Counted from the first letter of the stretch, positions 40,207 through 51,715 are shown. The stretch is DNA of 64,000 nt from Centrapalus pauciflorus (GCA_020465985.1 JAANYP010002972.1:124001-188000), one strand, 5' to 3'. Translations and numbers: made by a program. The notes: generated from the sequence alone by a model not told the origin.

Positions 40207-43200
40207 ATGTCAGGATCAGGATCAGGTGATATTCCCAACAATATGACCCAACAACAAATGTTTGAAATGATGCAACAATTTCTAGCCCAACACTCAGAAC
40301 AACAAAACAAAATGATGCAAGAACAGTTTCGTGCCAGAGATGAGGCCGAAGCTAAAAGACGTGAAGAAAAGAAAAATAAGAGAAAAGAAAAGCAAGTCCA
40401 GACCAATGAATCTGATTCTGATAATTCAAATCCAGAAACCCAAATAGCTCAGCCAAAAGGCTGCAAATTCAAAGATTTTAAAGCGAGCGGTGCCCTGAAC
40501 TTTGAGGGTACAGTGAATCCGATCCAGGCGATGGATTGGATTAGTCATACTGAAGAAATCTTCAGGATTTCTGATTGTCTAGATTCGAAGAAAGTAAGCT
40601 ATGCGTCTGCACTATTTGTGGGAGCTGCTCGTGCCTGGTGGAAAACCCAGCGAAGTATCTATGGTGAGGAGGTGATTCAGACTTTAGAATGGGAGCAGTT
40701 TCTAGATATGTTCAACGCGAAATACTGCCCAGTTGACCAGCAAGATAAGATGGAAGTCCAATTAATGCAACTGACTCAGGGAACGAAGACTGTAGATGAA
40801 TATGAACACGAATTTTCGAGATTATGTGGCTACTCTTCTTACCAAGTGGCAACAGAGGAAAGGAAAATGAATAGGTTCCGAGTAGGACTCAATCCTAGAT
40901 ACAGACATCCGATGAGCGCGATTAAATACAAGAGCTATCTGGAAATGGTAGAAGCAGCGAGACAGATTGAGCGAGGATACTTAGAATACGGCGATCAGCT
41001 ATACGCTCCGTCTACCAATCCGATGAATCCGTCTCCTCCAAAGAAACAGCGATTTGGCAGATTCTTTAGGCCAAATAAGTCTCCGTCACAGTCTCAGCAA
41101 TCCTATCAGCATAATTCACAACCGAAAGCCCAAGCGTATTCCCTCACGAACGAACCACGATTCTGCAGGCGATGCAGAAAGTCACACATGGGGTTGTGCA
41201 ATCCAGAAGATGTCACTTGCTTCTCATGCAACATGATAGGTCATAGCAGCGAGGAATGTCCACAGCAGGGACGTGGATGTGCAAAGTGCGGGAAACGAGG
41301 GCATTTCATGTATCAGTGTAGAAGCGGGCCGCGATATCAGTCTCAATCATCTGCGGGAGGTTATTCGGGAAAAAGTTCTGCTGCAACGCCAACTGCCCGG
41401 ACACGAGCTTTTCAAATCACTGCCGAGGAAGCCAAAGAAACGCCTGATATAGTTACGGGTATGTTTTTACTTAATTCGATTCCGGCACGTATACTATTTG
41501 ATTCTGGCGCAAGTCGTTCTTTTATATCGACTTCTTTTGCATCAAGACTACATAAAGCTCCATCAAAACTTCCTGTGATTCTAGACATTGAGACAGCCAG
41601 TAACAACTTTGTTATGGCTGATTCCGTTTATCGAAACTGCACTCTACTCGTCGATAACATTGTATTTAATCTCGATCTCATCCCGATTCCATTAAAAGAG
41701 TTCGACGTTATTATCGGCATGGATTGGCTAACGAAAAATGAAGCTACTATTGTCTGCAACCGCCGAATCATCCGAATCAAGACTACAGACGGCCGAGTGT
41801 TAGAGATTAAAGGCGAAAAGCGAAAAGGTGATCACTGCTTCATTTCCATTGAAAAAGCACATAAGTATCTATCTAAAGGTCGCGAATCTTATTTGTGCTA
41901 TGCTTTATCCGAAACCAACCCTGAAAAGAAATCTCAGTCTGATATCCCGATAGTCTGCGAGTTCCCGGACGTCTTTCCTGAAGACATTTCTGGAGTGCCA
42001 CCGGAACGTCAAGTCGAGTTTAGTATTGACTTGATTCCTGGTGCGGCTCCTATTGCAAAGGCTCCATACAGACTTGCACCTGCAGAAATGCAGGAAATGT
42101 CAAAGCAACTGCAAGAGCTGTTGGAGAAGGGGTTTATCCGACCGAGTTCTTCTCCGTGGGGTGCACCAGTTCTGTTTGTTAAAAAGAAAGACGGAACTTT
42201 CCGTATGTGCATCGACTACCGCGAGTTGAACAAGGTTACAATAAAGAATAAGTATCCTCTGCCCAGAATCGATGATCTGTTTGATCAGTTACAAGGAGCC
42301 AGTTACTTTTCAAAAATAGATCTCCGTTCTGGGTATCATCAGTTAAAAGTCAGAGAAGAAGACGTTCCAAAGACAGCCTTCCGTACAAGATACGGTCATT
42401 ACGAATTTCTCGTAATGCCGTTTGGATTAACGAATGCACCAGCGGCGTTCATGGATCTCATGAATCGCGTGTGCAGACCAATGTTGGATAAATCAGTTAT
42501 CGTGTTCATAGACGATATTCTGATTTACTCCAAAACGGAGGCTGATCATTCTATTCATCTGCGGCAATTGCTAGAGTTATTAAGAAGAGAAAGACTCTAT
42601 GCAAAGTTTTCTAAGTGCGAATTCTGGCTCAGACAGGTATAATCTCTATTATATAAGTCTTGAGCTGTTTCCTTAACTATTCTATGATTCACCTCAGAAT
42701 TTAAATTTCCATCTTGATTTTTTATAGATCCAGTTCCTTGGCCATGTTGTTTCTGGCAAAGGGATTTCCGTTGATCCTTCAAAAGTCGAGGCTGTTCAGA
42801 AGTGGCAAACACCTCGCAATGCCTCAGAGATAAGAAGTTTCCTTGGATTGGCCGGTTATTATCGGCGATTCATAAAGGACTTCTCAAAGATTGCTGTGCC
42901 GCTTACAATGCTAACACGGAAGAATACTCCTTTCGTTTGGACCGATAAACAGCAAGAGGCATTCGATATTCTGAAACAAAAGTTGATTCAAGCGCCGATC
43001 CTAGCCTTGCCAGAAGGTAACGACGATTTCGTTGTTTACAGCGACGCTTCTGGTACTGGCTTAGGATGTGTTCTTATGCAAAGGGGAAAAGTAATTGCCT
43101 ACGCTTCAAGACAATTAAAAGACTACGAGAAAAGTGCACCAACTCATGACCTTGAGTTGGCTGCCGTTACCTTTGCTTTGAAAATCTGGCGTCACTATCT

Positions 43201-44869
43201 ATATGGGACTCGGTGTCAGCTCTACACCGATCATAAGAGTCTCAAATATCTTTTCACTCAAAAAGATCTGAACATGAAACAACGTCGATCCTTAGAGCTT
43301 ATCAAGGATTATGATTGCGAGATCTTATATCATCCCGGCAAAGCAAATGTTGTCGCGGATGCATTGAGTAGAAAAGTGTATCCTGAAAAGTGCTGCTATG
43401 CCCTGACTCCAGTTATATTCTCTTCTGATCTTATTGAAGACATCAGAGTTGCCCAAGCCGAAGCAATGAAAGAAGAGAATATTGATTCCGAAAATCTTAA
43501 AGGGCAGCTACAATTACTATCTCTGAACCATTTGGGACTTTACTGTCTCCAGGGAAACCGAATCTGGGTTCCTAAATATGGTTCTATTCGTAGCACTCTT
43601 CTGTCCGAAGCTCATCAGTCCAAGTTATCTGTTCATCCTGGCAGCTCAAAGATGTACTTTGATCTGAAAGCTGACTACTGGTGGCCAGGAATGAAGAAAG
43701 ATATCGGAAAATGTGTTGAAAGCTGCAGAGTATGTCAGATGGTTAAGGCAGAACATCAGAAGCCCTTCGGGGATATGCAACCACTGCCAGTTCCTGAATG
43801 GAAGTGGGAGCATATAACAATGGACTTCATTACGAAGCTGCCAAAGACCAAAAGACAGCACGACTCCATCTGGGTAGTCGTTGATCGATTAACGAAATCA
43901 GCACATTTCATTCCGATGAAAGAAACATATTCTCTCGATAGATTGGCGCAGCTGTACATCACTGAAATTATTTCACGACACGGTGTGCCAAAGTCTATCG
44001 TATCTGATCGTGATAGTCGCTTCACATCCAGATTCTGGCAAGCACTACAAGAAGGGATGGGTACTCGGATTTCTATGAGTACTGCTTATCATCCAAATGC
44101 AGATGGCCAGAGTGAGCGTACTATCTTAACTCTTGAAGATATGCTTCGTGCCTGCGTTCTTGATTTAGGTAGTAACTGGGATGACCATTTGCCATTGGTC
44201 GAATTCTCTTACAATAACAGTTATCATTTTACAATCAAGATGGCTCCTTTTGAAGCTTTGTACGGAAGAAAGTGCAGAACTCCTACCTGTTGGCGCGAAA
44301 CAGGCGAATCACCAATAGCGGGTCCTGCCCTTCTACAGTTGACTCATGAAAAGATTCAACTTGTCAGAAGGAATATTCTTGAAGCTCAAAGCAGGCAGAA
44401 GTCATATTATGACAACCGGCACAGATCAATCAGTTTTGCAGTTAACGATTGGGTGATGCTGAAAGTATCCCCAATGAAGAATGTGGTACGATTCATTAAA
44501 AGAAACAAGCTAGCTCCGAGATTTATCGGACCATTCAAGATCATCGAAAAGATTGGAAATCAGTCCTATCGTCTTGATCTACCAGCAGACTTAGCTGGAA
44601 TACATCCTGTATTCCATGTTAGTCATTTAAGAAAGAGTTTAGCTGACGAAAGAGAAGTACAGTTACCACACGTTAACCTGCAAATTGATGAAAAGCTTCG
44701 CGTGATTGAAGAGCCAGAACATATTCTGGACTCGAAGACCAAGAAGCTTAGAAATAAAGAGATACAGATGGTGCTCGTCCAGTGGAAACACCATAAAGGT
44801 TCGCATCAGTCTTGGGAATCCAGAGATGTAATGAAAGCTACTTATCCCAGTCTGTTCGAATCTAGCTAA
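40207..44869 (+). CDS. Gag-Pol polyprotein of gypsy C (spliced: 40207-42636 + 42728-44869)
   Basis: Makes the Gag shell protein and the enzymes of a Ty3/gypsy retrotransposon. Joined across the 91-bp intron it is 1,523 residues. Order: acidic/Gln-rich N terminus; retrotransposon Gag domain (about 80-260); three zinc motifs, CRRCRKSHMGLC, CFSCNMIGHSSEEC and CAKCGKRGHFMYQC (about 318-375); aspartic protease with DSGA (D432); RT with FIDDILIYSK (DD at about 769-770); RNase H with YSDASGTGLG (D about 916) and TDHKSLKYL; integrase with HHCC, D at about 1176, then SDRDSRF and the E in QSERTI; a chromodomain-like tail KWKHHKGSHQSWES. Start: first ATG (MSGSGSGDIPNN) about 180 bp after the primer site. 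Without splicing, translation stops two codons after the donor site. It looks intact. Confidence 0.93.
42637..42727 (+). other. 91-bp spliceosomal-type intron inside pol of gypsy C
   Basis: CAG|GTATAATCTC at the left and TTGATTTTTTATAG|ATC at the right, with a TTAAC branch-like site and T-rich tract. It lies in phase 0 between FWLRQ and IQFLGHV. Its length is not a multiple of three and GTA TAA stops the frame at once. Removal restores the RT to RNase H transition seen in all gypsy elements. Splicing is inferred from sequence only. Confidence 0.85.
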
Positions 44870-44906
44870 CTTCGGGGACGAAGTTTGTGCGTGGTGGAGC
44901 CCATTC
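44870..44906 (+). other. Purine-rich tract region before the 3' LTR of gypsy C
   Basis: GTGCGTGGTGGAGCCCATTC immediately precedes the LTR. The same GTGATGGAGCCCATGC phrase precedes the 3' LTR of element A, so it is conserved at the plus-strand priming position although it is not a pure purine run. Confidence 0.5.
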
Positions 44907-47259
44907 TGTAACAACCTAGATTTTATCTATGTCTTTTATTTTGACTTGATCCAAATAAATGTAAATTTAGTTACATTATTAATTATGTAATGCTTGAATG
45001 TTAAGATAATAATATAATTTTTATTATATTATTGTTATTAAAATAAAATAAATTATATAAAATAATAATTAGAATTAAAGAGATGTAAAATACAAAAGTT
45101 TAATGGGTTAAACTACAAATATATCCATAATACATATATAAACCATTTAATGGTCATTATTAACAATCAATAGAATTGATACACTCTCTCTCTAACTTCT
45201 CTCTAAACTCACGGCCAAATACACAAATCCATCAAGAATTTCATAATTTTGCAAACAAGATTGGGAAGTTAATCAAGGAGGAGTACTACAACAATTAATC
45301 AACATCAAACAACAAGAATTCAAGGTAATTTCTTGATTTAAATTCGAAATTTATATGAGTTTGGTTCGGTTCTTCTCAAAACCGAACCCACGAATTAAAA
45401 CATAGAAATTCTTGGTTGCATGAAAGAAATTTTAGTAGATTATGATAAATCTAAATTATTAGATGTAATTGAAACAAAATTTATGGATTAGATCATTCAA
45501 ATTAAATTAAATCGGAACTTTTTGAAGAGAACTTGTGTTTTTGACAAAAATGAACATTTTTGGATGATCTTGTTATAATTGTGACGTTTTTGATCAATAA
45601 AATTATATAAAATTACACAAATAATGTTAATACAACTATAAATGTAATTGCATGTTAAAATAATTAAGTTTTGTGAATTTTATGAGAAAATCCGTATGAA
45701 TATCACCAAGAACACCAAGAACATTTCTGGAAATTTATGAACCAGAAGGATCCGAATTCGGATATGCCCGAATTCGGATAAAGCACCATTTCGGTTCCTG
45801 AATTTCGGATCTAGTATCCTAATTTGGATGATCCTAATTTCGGACCATATACTTCGGAGGCTTTCAAATTCATCCTCAATTCGGACATGTTTAATTCGGT
45901 CCATGCTTGATTCGAAAACCTAGGACCGAATCCGGATTGCCATTTCGGATCTATCCGAATCCGGATAGGTGCTTGGTCCGAATTGGGATACCCGTTTCGG
46001 GTTTGGTCCGGATCCGGAAGATCCGAATCCGGATGATCCTAAACCAGATTTTTATATATTGATATTACAACTTAAAGAATGATTTGTGAAATTATCAGTT
46101 ATCAGAATCAGATAAAATAAAGATTTTAACGACTAAAGAAATGATAATAATGATATGGTGTGATATGATAATTCTGGACAGGTTCAGTGAAATTCTGAAC
46201 ATTTAGACAAAGATTTTAAAAGATTTAAAGCGGGTCAGAGACGTGATTTGACAAAGAACAGAAAGACAAAATCCTGAGATAACTCAGGTGGCAGATTCAT
46301 ATATCTGTTTGACCAAGACCCCAAAACTGTGAGTTATAGATATTCGAATTGAACATGCAAAGATCCGTTTGAGATATATTGATGCTGTTACATTATTTGA
46401 CATTCATTTATCAGCTGGATTGAGACCTGTGCACACCATGGATGGGTGTTGCCCAGTGAATCATGATAGCTAATTGCTTATCATTTCATATTGCATTCAT
46501 TAGCATTCCAGACTTTGCTTTATGATTTGTTGCTATCATGACTCTTAAGACTTAAGCTTACTTCATTGATCAGACTTGATAAGACTTATTCAGCTTGACT
46601 AGCCCTTATGGTCTATTGTTCTAGACCTGGCTATTCCACCAGTTCTCACGAACTTGGTAATGACCTCCGATGTTCGGCCATGTTGACCTACTGGTAGCTA
46701 GCCCAGTATGTGGCTGATCCCCACGATATAAGCGTGAGTGTGGTTTGAACATCATCCGATCTAGATACTATATCTCAATCATGATGAGGGCTGTAGCGGC
46801 AGCCAAGACTTATCACGCTTAGATTTATAACTCCGCTTGACACGCATGTTAATATTGAAAATCTATAAACTCACTAAGCTTTGCTTACAGATGTTGCTTT
46901 AAAATTTTACAGGAAAAGCCAAAGGAAAATCACCTGCAGGACCTAGTACTTAGGTCATTCAAGATCCAAGTTTTGAAGCTTTCTTAGACCACTACTCAAC
47001 AAACTCTCTGGTACTGATTGGAAGACAGCAAATGTGGTGGTTTTGGGTAGACTTGATGTGACTTATGATGTTATGACTAGATTAGATGTTACCCTTTTAT
47101 AATTTTATTTTGAAATATGTAAACTTAAATCCTAATCTGTAATGTACATGTAATTTTTAATTCCGCAATTAATTACCCTATCTTAGTTTGGTTGATATCG
47201 TATTGCATGATGTGGGACCTAGACTGGTGAGCACTGCCCCGTAAGGGGTGGTCTTCACA
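44907..47259 (+). repeat. 3' LTR of gypsy C
   Basis: 2,353 bp, TGTAACAACC to TCTTCACA. Its motif array is at 45739-46045. See the upstream LTR for the uneven distribution of differences. Confidence 0.92.
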
Positions 47260-47544
47260 CCTAGTCGCACACCGTCCCATGGTATCGGCATCGGTAAGCG
47301 GCTGTTCGGCATCGACATTTGAAATGTCGAGCCCTCCACTAGTATATGTTGGCTAATACATACATATACATACATACATATATATATGTGTGTGTGTGTT
47401 CAAAAAGATACCCATGAGAATCTAGGGTACCAAGGGTACCCTTCCAAAGCCACAATATTAAAAAAACAAGAGTTATGATCAAATGAGATAAAATCATGCA
47501 TCCCCCCCCCCCCCTCCCCCTTCTTTTTTTTAGCTGAAAGTGTA
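47260..47544. other. Flank with CA/TA microsatellites and a C-run
   Basis: Contains 'acatacatatatatatgtgtgtg' type repeats at 47359-47400 and a run of 14 C at about 47502-47515 followed by TCCCCC. No gene. Confidence 0.5.
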
Positions 47545-48246
47545 TTTTCGTAATAACAACGATCATTCACAACACAATAAGATGATCATTCACAAGACTT
47601 ATAAAAATGTTCATTCACAACACTTATAAAATGATCATTCTCAACACTTAATTGATCATTCACAGTACTTATTTGATCATTTACAAAACTTATTTGATCA
47701 TTCATAATACTTATTTGATTATTCACAATATTTATTTGACCATTCACATTGATCTTCACAAACACTTATTTGATCATTCACAATAATTATTTGACCATTC
47801 ACAATTCTTCAACACTTATTTGATCATTCACAATAGTTATTTGACTATTTATAATTACACATACAGGTATTTGATCATTCACAACAAGTATTTGATCATT
47901 CACAATACTTATAGGACCATTCACAATACTTATTTGATCATTCACAACACTTATTTGATCATTCACAATTCTTCAACACTTATTTGATCATTCATAATAA
48001 TTATTTGATCATTAACAAGAATTATTTGACTATTTATAATTCTTTTACACTTATTTGATTATTCACAATACTTATTTAATCATTCACAAGAATTATTTGA
48101 CTATTCACAATACTTATTTGACCATTCCAACACTTTTTTTTATCATTCACAATACTTATAAAATGATCATTCATAACACTTAATTGATCATTCACAGTAC
48201 TTATTTAATCATAAACAACGCTTATAAAATGATCATTCACAACACT

Positions 48247-48250
<4 letters not shown>
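47545..48250. repeat. Minisatellite of TGATCATTCACAA units
   Basis: About 30 imperfect copies of a unit near 21-22 bp, core TTTGATCATTCACAATA with ACTTAT. Many copies contain the palindrome TGATCA. The array passes straight into an AT dinucleotide repeat at about 48251. Confidence 0.9.

Positions 48251-48316
<66 letters not shown>
48251..48316. repeat. (AT)n microsatellite
   Basis: About 65 bp of almost pure AT repeats, interrupted once by 'atacat'. Likely to extrude as a cruciform. Confidence 0.9.
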
Positions 48317-48321
<5 letters not shown>

Positions 48322-49374
48322 TCATGATCAATAGGATATTATAAAAGACTGGGGTACCGGAGTACTATATTAAATAAAAATGGTCAGACAATAAAACGTT
48401 AAATTTCTTGCAAATTTACAATATACATATGTTCAAATGTACATTATTATTGATCAGTTTACATCATTTACATGTTTATTATGATAAAATGTTATATTTT
48501 GTTGGAAAACTTTATTTTGGTTAATGTTTGTTAAGTCTAAGGGCTGATTTGCAATTTACTGAAAGTTAGTTCTTGTATAAATAGAAGGGAGAATTTCATA
48601 TATACCCTTCCAAAACTTCATAATATCATATATACCCAACTTAAAATTTTAATATCATATATATCCCACCAAAATATCATAATATCATGTATACCCAGTT
48701 TTAATTATTAATATCACATACATCCCTCTTAAACATCATTAATATCATATATACCCAAATTCATCAATTTAATTATTGTTATATCATTTAAAACTCATAA
48801 TTAATATTGCTTATTAATTAATGACCGTTATACCCTTATTTATTTCTTCTTTCAACTAAACTTCAAAATATCATATTCATCCAACTTAAATTAAAATATC
48901 ATATCCCTTTTAATAGTTTTATATAATTTATGTTTTTAAACTTTACTATATAAATTCTTCATAGTAAAACAAATTAACAATAACAATAAAAGAACTGTAT
49001 TATGTTTTTGCTCGTTTGTAATCAAATCGTATCGTCTTATTAAGTAAAAAAATAAATAGTTTTATACTAAATGCATAGGTCATGGGTTTAATTTTTTGAA
49101 TTTATGATAATAACAATAATAAGTAAAAAATAAATAAATAGTTTTATACTAAATTAAATATAAAAAGTAATAAGAGCAAACTAAAAAAACAATAACTATA
49201 ACAGAAAGCAAACTTGAAAAAAAAAAAGAAACTAATGTATATAGATAACAATAAATATATACTAAATTTAAAAAAAAAAATGCAATACAACTATAAAATT
49301 CGAAAAGAAAAAGAAAAGAAAGAACATAATATGTAACCAATTAATTGTATATAGAAAACTACATAAAAAACAAA

Positions 49375-50750
49375 GAGTAAATTACACGAATGGTCTCTGT
49401 GGTTTGGGGGTTTTTGCGGTTTTCGTCCCTCAAAGTTTTTTTTTACGCCATTGGTCCAAAAAATGCAAACCTTTCACACAAATGGTCCCTGCCGTTAACT
49501 TTAGCCGTTAAACCAGTTAAGTCACAAGGATATTTCTGTCATTTTCAGTCTTAGGGACCATTTGCGTAATTAATTCCAAAGACAGACATTTCTGGCATTT
49601 CTGTCATTTTCAATAATCAGAGGCAAAGCTCCTACAATTTGCACATTAACAGCTACCAAATTATTAATTAATTCCAATGACAATTCATGATATATCCGCA
49701 GAAAACATCTCATGGAAGCAAGTCGATAAATGGTAAACAGATTTAGCAAAAAAACAAACATCAATTAACATATTAGATTCATTTTTGGATAGAATTCAAA
49801 TGAATGAAGTATTAATTTAAGATGATTACAGCATAACCATTTAAAATTTATATGGGGGTTCAGTTTCTCATAGCTAAAACAACAAATTTCAACAAAAAAA
49901 AAAAAAACACCTAACCACCGAAACCATAAAGCGTACGGCCTTGTCTCTTCAAAGCATAAACCACATCCTTAGCGGTGACAGTTTTCCGGCGAGCATGCTC
50001 AGTGTAAGTCTCAGCATCTCTGATGACATTCTCTTGAAAGATATTGAGAACTTCACGTGTCTCCTCATAGATCAAACCACTAATACGCTTTACACCTCCT
50101 CTACGAGCCAATCTTCTAATTGCAGGCTTAGTGATGCCTTGGATGTTATCACGCAGAACTTTCCGATGACACTTTGCTCCGCCCTTTCCCAAACCTTTGC
50201 CTCCCTTTCCACGGCCAGACATTCTTTAACTTGATTTGGAGATGAGATTCAAAATATTATGACCGGTAGTGACTTCACCGGAATCTTGCCGGAAAAACGA
50301 TTTCAACACCAAAAACATAGATCTGAAACGAGAATCAAGCCTGAAATCATACAGAAATTAATCTCAAATCTGAAACCAGAAGAAATCCTCAAACAAAATT
50401 TGATCCTTGTCTCTCGTTCGTTCAGATTGAGACTCCATTTTTATGAGTGATGTGAAGAACTTGATGGATTAGAAGAAGAGAGACGGACTGGGAGACACAT
50501 GAAAGTGAGAATGAATTTGTGGGTGTGAACACTAAATTAGGGATTTGGGTTTTTGGTGGTCAAAGAATTGATGGAGACTGAAAATGACAGAAATACCCTT
50601 GTGACTTAACTGGCTTAACGGCTAAAGTTAACGGCAGGGACCATTTGTGTGAAAGGTTTGCATTTTTTGGACCAATGGTGTAAAAAAAACTTTGAGGGAC
50701 GAAAACCGCAAAAACCCCCAAACCACAGGGACCATTCGTGTAATTTACTC
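49375..50750 (-). mobile_element. Pack-MULE carrying a histone H4 gene
   Basis: Terminal inverted repeats of about 175 bp start GAGTAAATTACACGAATGG and end CCATTCGTGTAATTTACTC. The 9-bp target duplication AAAAACAAA is perfect (49366-49374, 50751-50759). Between the repeats lie a complete H4 reading frame on the minus strand and about 350 bp on each side of it. No transposase is present, so it must be moved by another element's enzyme. Confidence 0.9.
49911..50222 (-). CDS. Histone H4, complete but divergent
   Basis: 103 codons including Met; intronless and exactly the normal H4 length, starting MSGRGKGGKGLGKGGAK and ending TLYGFGG. H4 pairs with H3 in the nucleosome core in the nucleus. Compared with the nearly invariant plant H4 it has six changes (numbered without Met): R17C, G56E, K59N, L62Q, V70E, M84K. 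The tail lysines K5, K8, K12, K16 and K20 are kept. Such changes are unusual for H4; V70E and L62Q put polar or charged residues in the histone fold. No CGCGGATC octamer of plant histone promoters was seen in 50223-50580. It is most likely a captured copy drifting after transposition; a functional variant is less likely. Confidence 0.93.
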   Translation of the reverse strand: MSGRGKGGKGLGKGGAKCHRKVLRDNIQGITKPAIRRLARRGGVKRISGLIYEETREVLNIFQENVIRDAETYTEHARRKTVTAKDVVYALKRQGRTLYGFGG

Positions 50751-51052
50751 AAAAACAAATAAGACGATACGATTTGATTACAAACGAGCAAAAACATAAT
50801 ACATTTTTTTATTGTTATTGTTAATTTGTTTTTCTATGAATAATTTATATAGTAAAATTAAAAACATAAATTATATAAAATTATTAAAAGGGATATGATA
50901 TTTTAATTTAAGTTGGATAAATATGATATTTTGAATTTTAGTTGAAAGAAGAAACAAGTAAGGGTATAATGGTCATTAATTAATAAGCAATATTAATTAT
51001 GAGTTTTAAATGATATAAAAATAATTAAATTAATGAATTTGGGTATATATGA

Positions 51053-51395
51053 ATTTAGAGATGTTCATGGACCAGTTCGGTTCGGTTAGTAGCAAAAGTG
51101 TGAACCGTAATAAATATATCAATTACATTAAAAATTTCATAAAACTACTTAAACAAACAAATATTTAATTAAAATGAAACTATAAATATAATATTTTAGC
51201 TTGTAATTTATCTATTTATATGTAAATATTTGTGATATGTTTATGTTCGGTTCGGTTCGGTTACCCGCGATTTATTAAAAATGAAAACTGTAACCGGTCC
51301 GTCATATGTTGGTTTTTTCGGATTTCGGTTTTTCGGTTACGGATTGACCGGTCCGACTCTGTTTTTCGGTTTTCCGGTTTCTTTTGAACACCCCT
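51053..51395. mobile_element. hAT-like non-autonomous element in the outer MULE's right arm
   Basis: 343 bp inserted in the right arm; the uninterrupted left arm shows the pre-insertion sequence. An 8-bp duplication ATATATGA flanks it (51045-51052, 51396-51403). Ends TTTAGAGATGTTCA and TGAACACCCCT are imperfect inverted repeats. The interior is rich in GGTTCGGTT phrases. Confidence 0.75.
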
Positions 51396-51715
51396 ATATA
51401 TGATATTAATGATGTTTAAGAGGAATATATGTGATATTAATAGTTAAAATTGTGTATATATAATATTATGATGTTTTGGAGGGATATATATGATATTAAA
51501 ATTTTAAGTTGGGTATATATGATATTATGAAGATTTAAAGGGGTATATATGAAATTCTCCCTAAATAGAATAGTCAATGGATTCATTTGTACTAATTGTA
51601 ATTTCATATTCTAGCACTATACTATTCATTTTCTCTATTGAATCATTCAGTAAGTGTTTGATTTCTATATATGTGCAATTATATCTTGATCTATGTTTGA
51701 ATTGATACTATCAAT

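Larger units (their letters stand above)
37657..47259 (+). mobile_element. Gypsy element C, Tekay/Del-like, apparently complete
   Basis: LTRs 37657-40007 and 44907-47259 (TGTAACAACC to TCTTCACA) flank a full gag-pol with primer site and purine-rich tract. With the pol intron removed, coding is uninterrupted over 1,523 residues, so it could be autonomous. It is the downstream unit of a tandem array: the same integrase end precedes its 5' LTR. The original leftmost LTR is lost, so no target duplication can be checked; the right flank begins CCTAG. Confidence 0.92.
48587..51561. mobile_element. Outer MULE with ~455-bp inverted repeats and perfect 9-bp duplication
   Basis: Ends GGGAGAATTTCATATATACC and its reverse complement; arms 48587 to about 49043 and about 50759-51561 are over 90% alike. 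The flanking 9-mer TAAATAGAA is identical on both sides (48578-48586, 51562-51570). It contains the H4 MULE and, in its right arm, a hAT-like insertion. Its own interior (49044-49365) is AT-rich and non-coding. Confidence 0.88.
48500..51713 (+). repeat. 5' LTR of copia D, split by a MULE
   Basis: Starts TGTTGGAAAAC and ends GATACTATCA just before the primer site. Without the MULE and one copy of its 9-bp duplication it is about 230 bp. Its 3' counterpart is not in the window, so the left edge is inferred. Confidence 0.6.

Noticed and set aside
47545..48250. CRISPR-like array
   Set aside because: Units are contiguous and degenerate with no distinct spacers, in plant nuclear DNA.
47340..48499. 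Helitron carrying the minisatellite
   Set aside because: No TC start or CTRR hairpin end could be placed.
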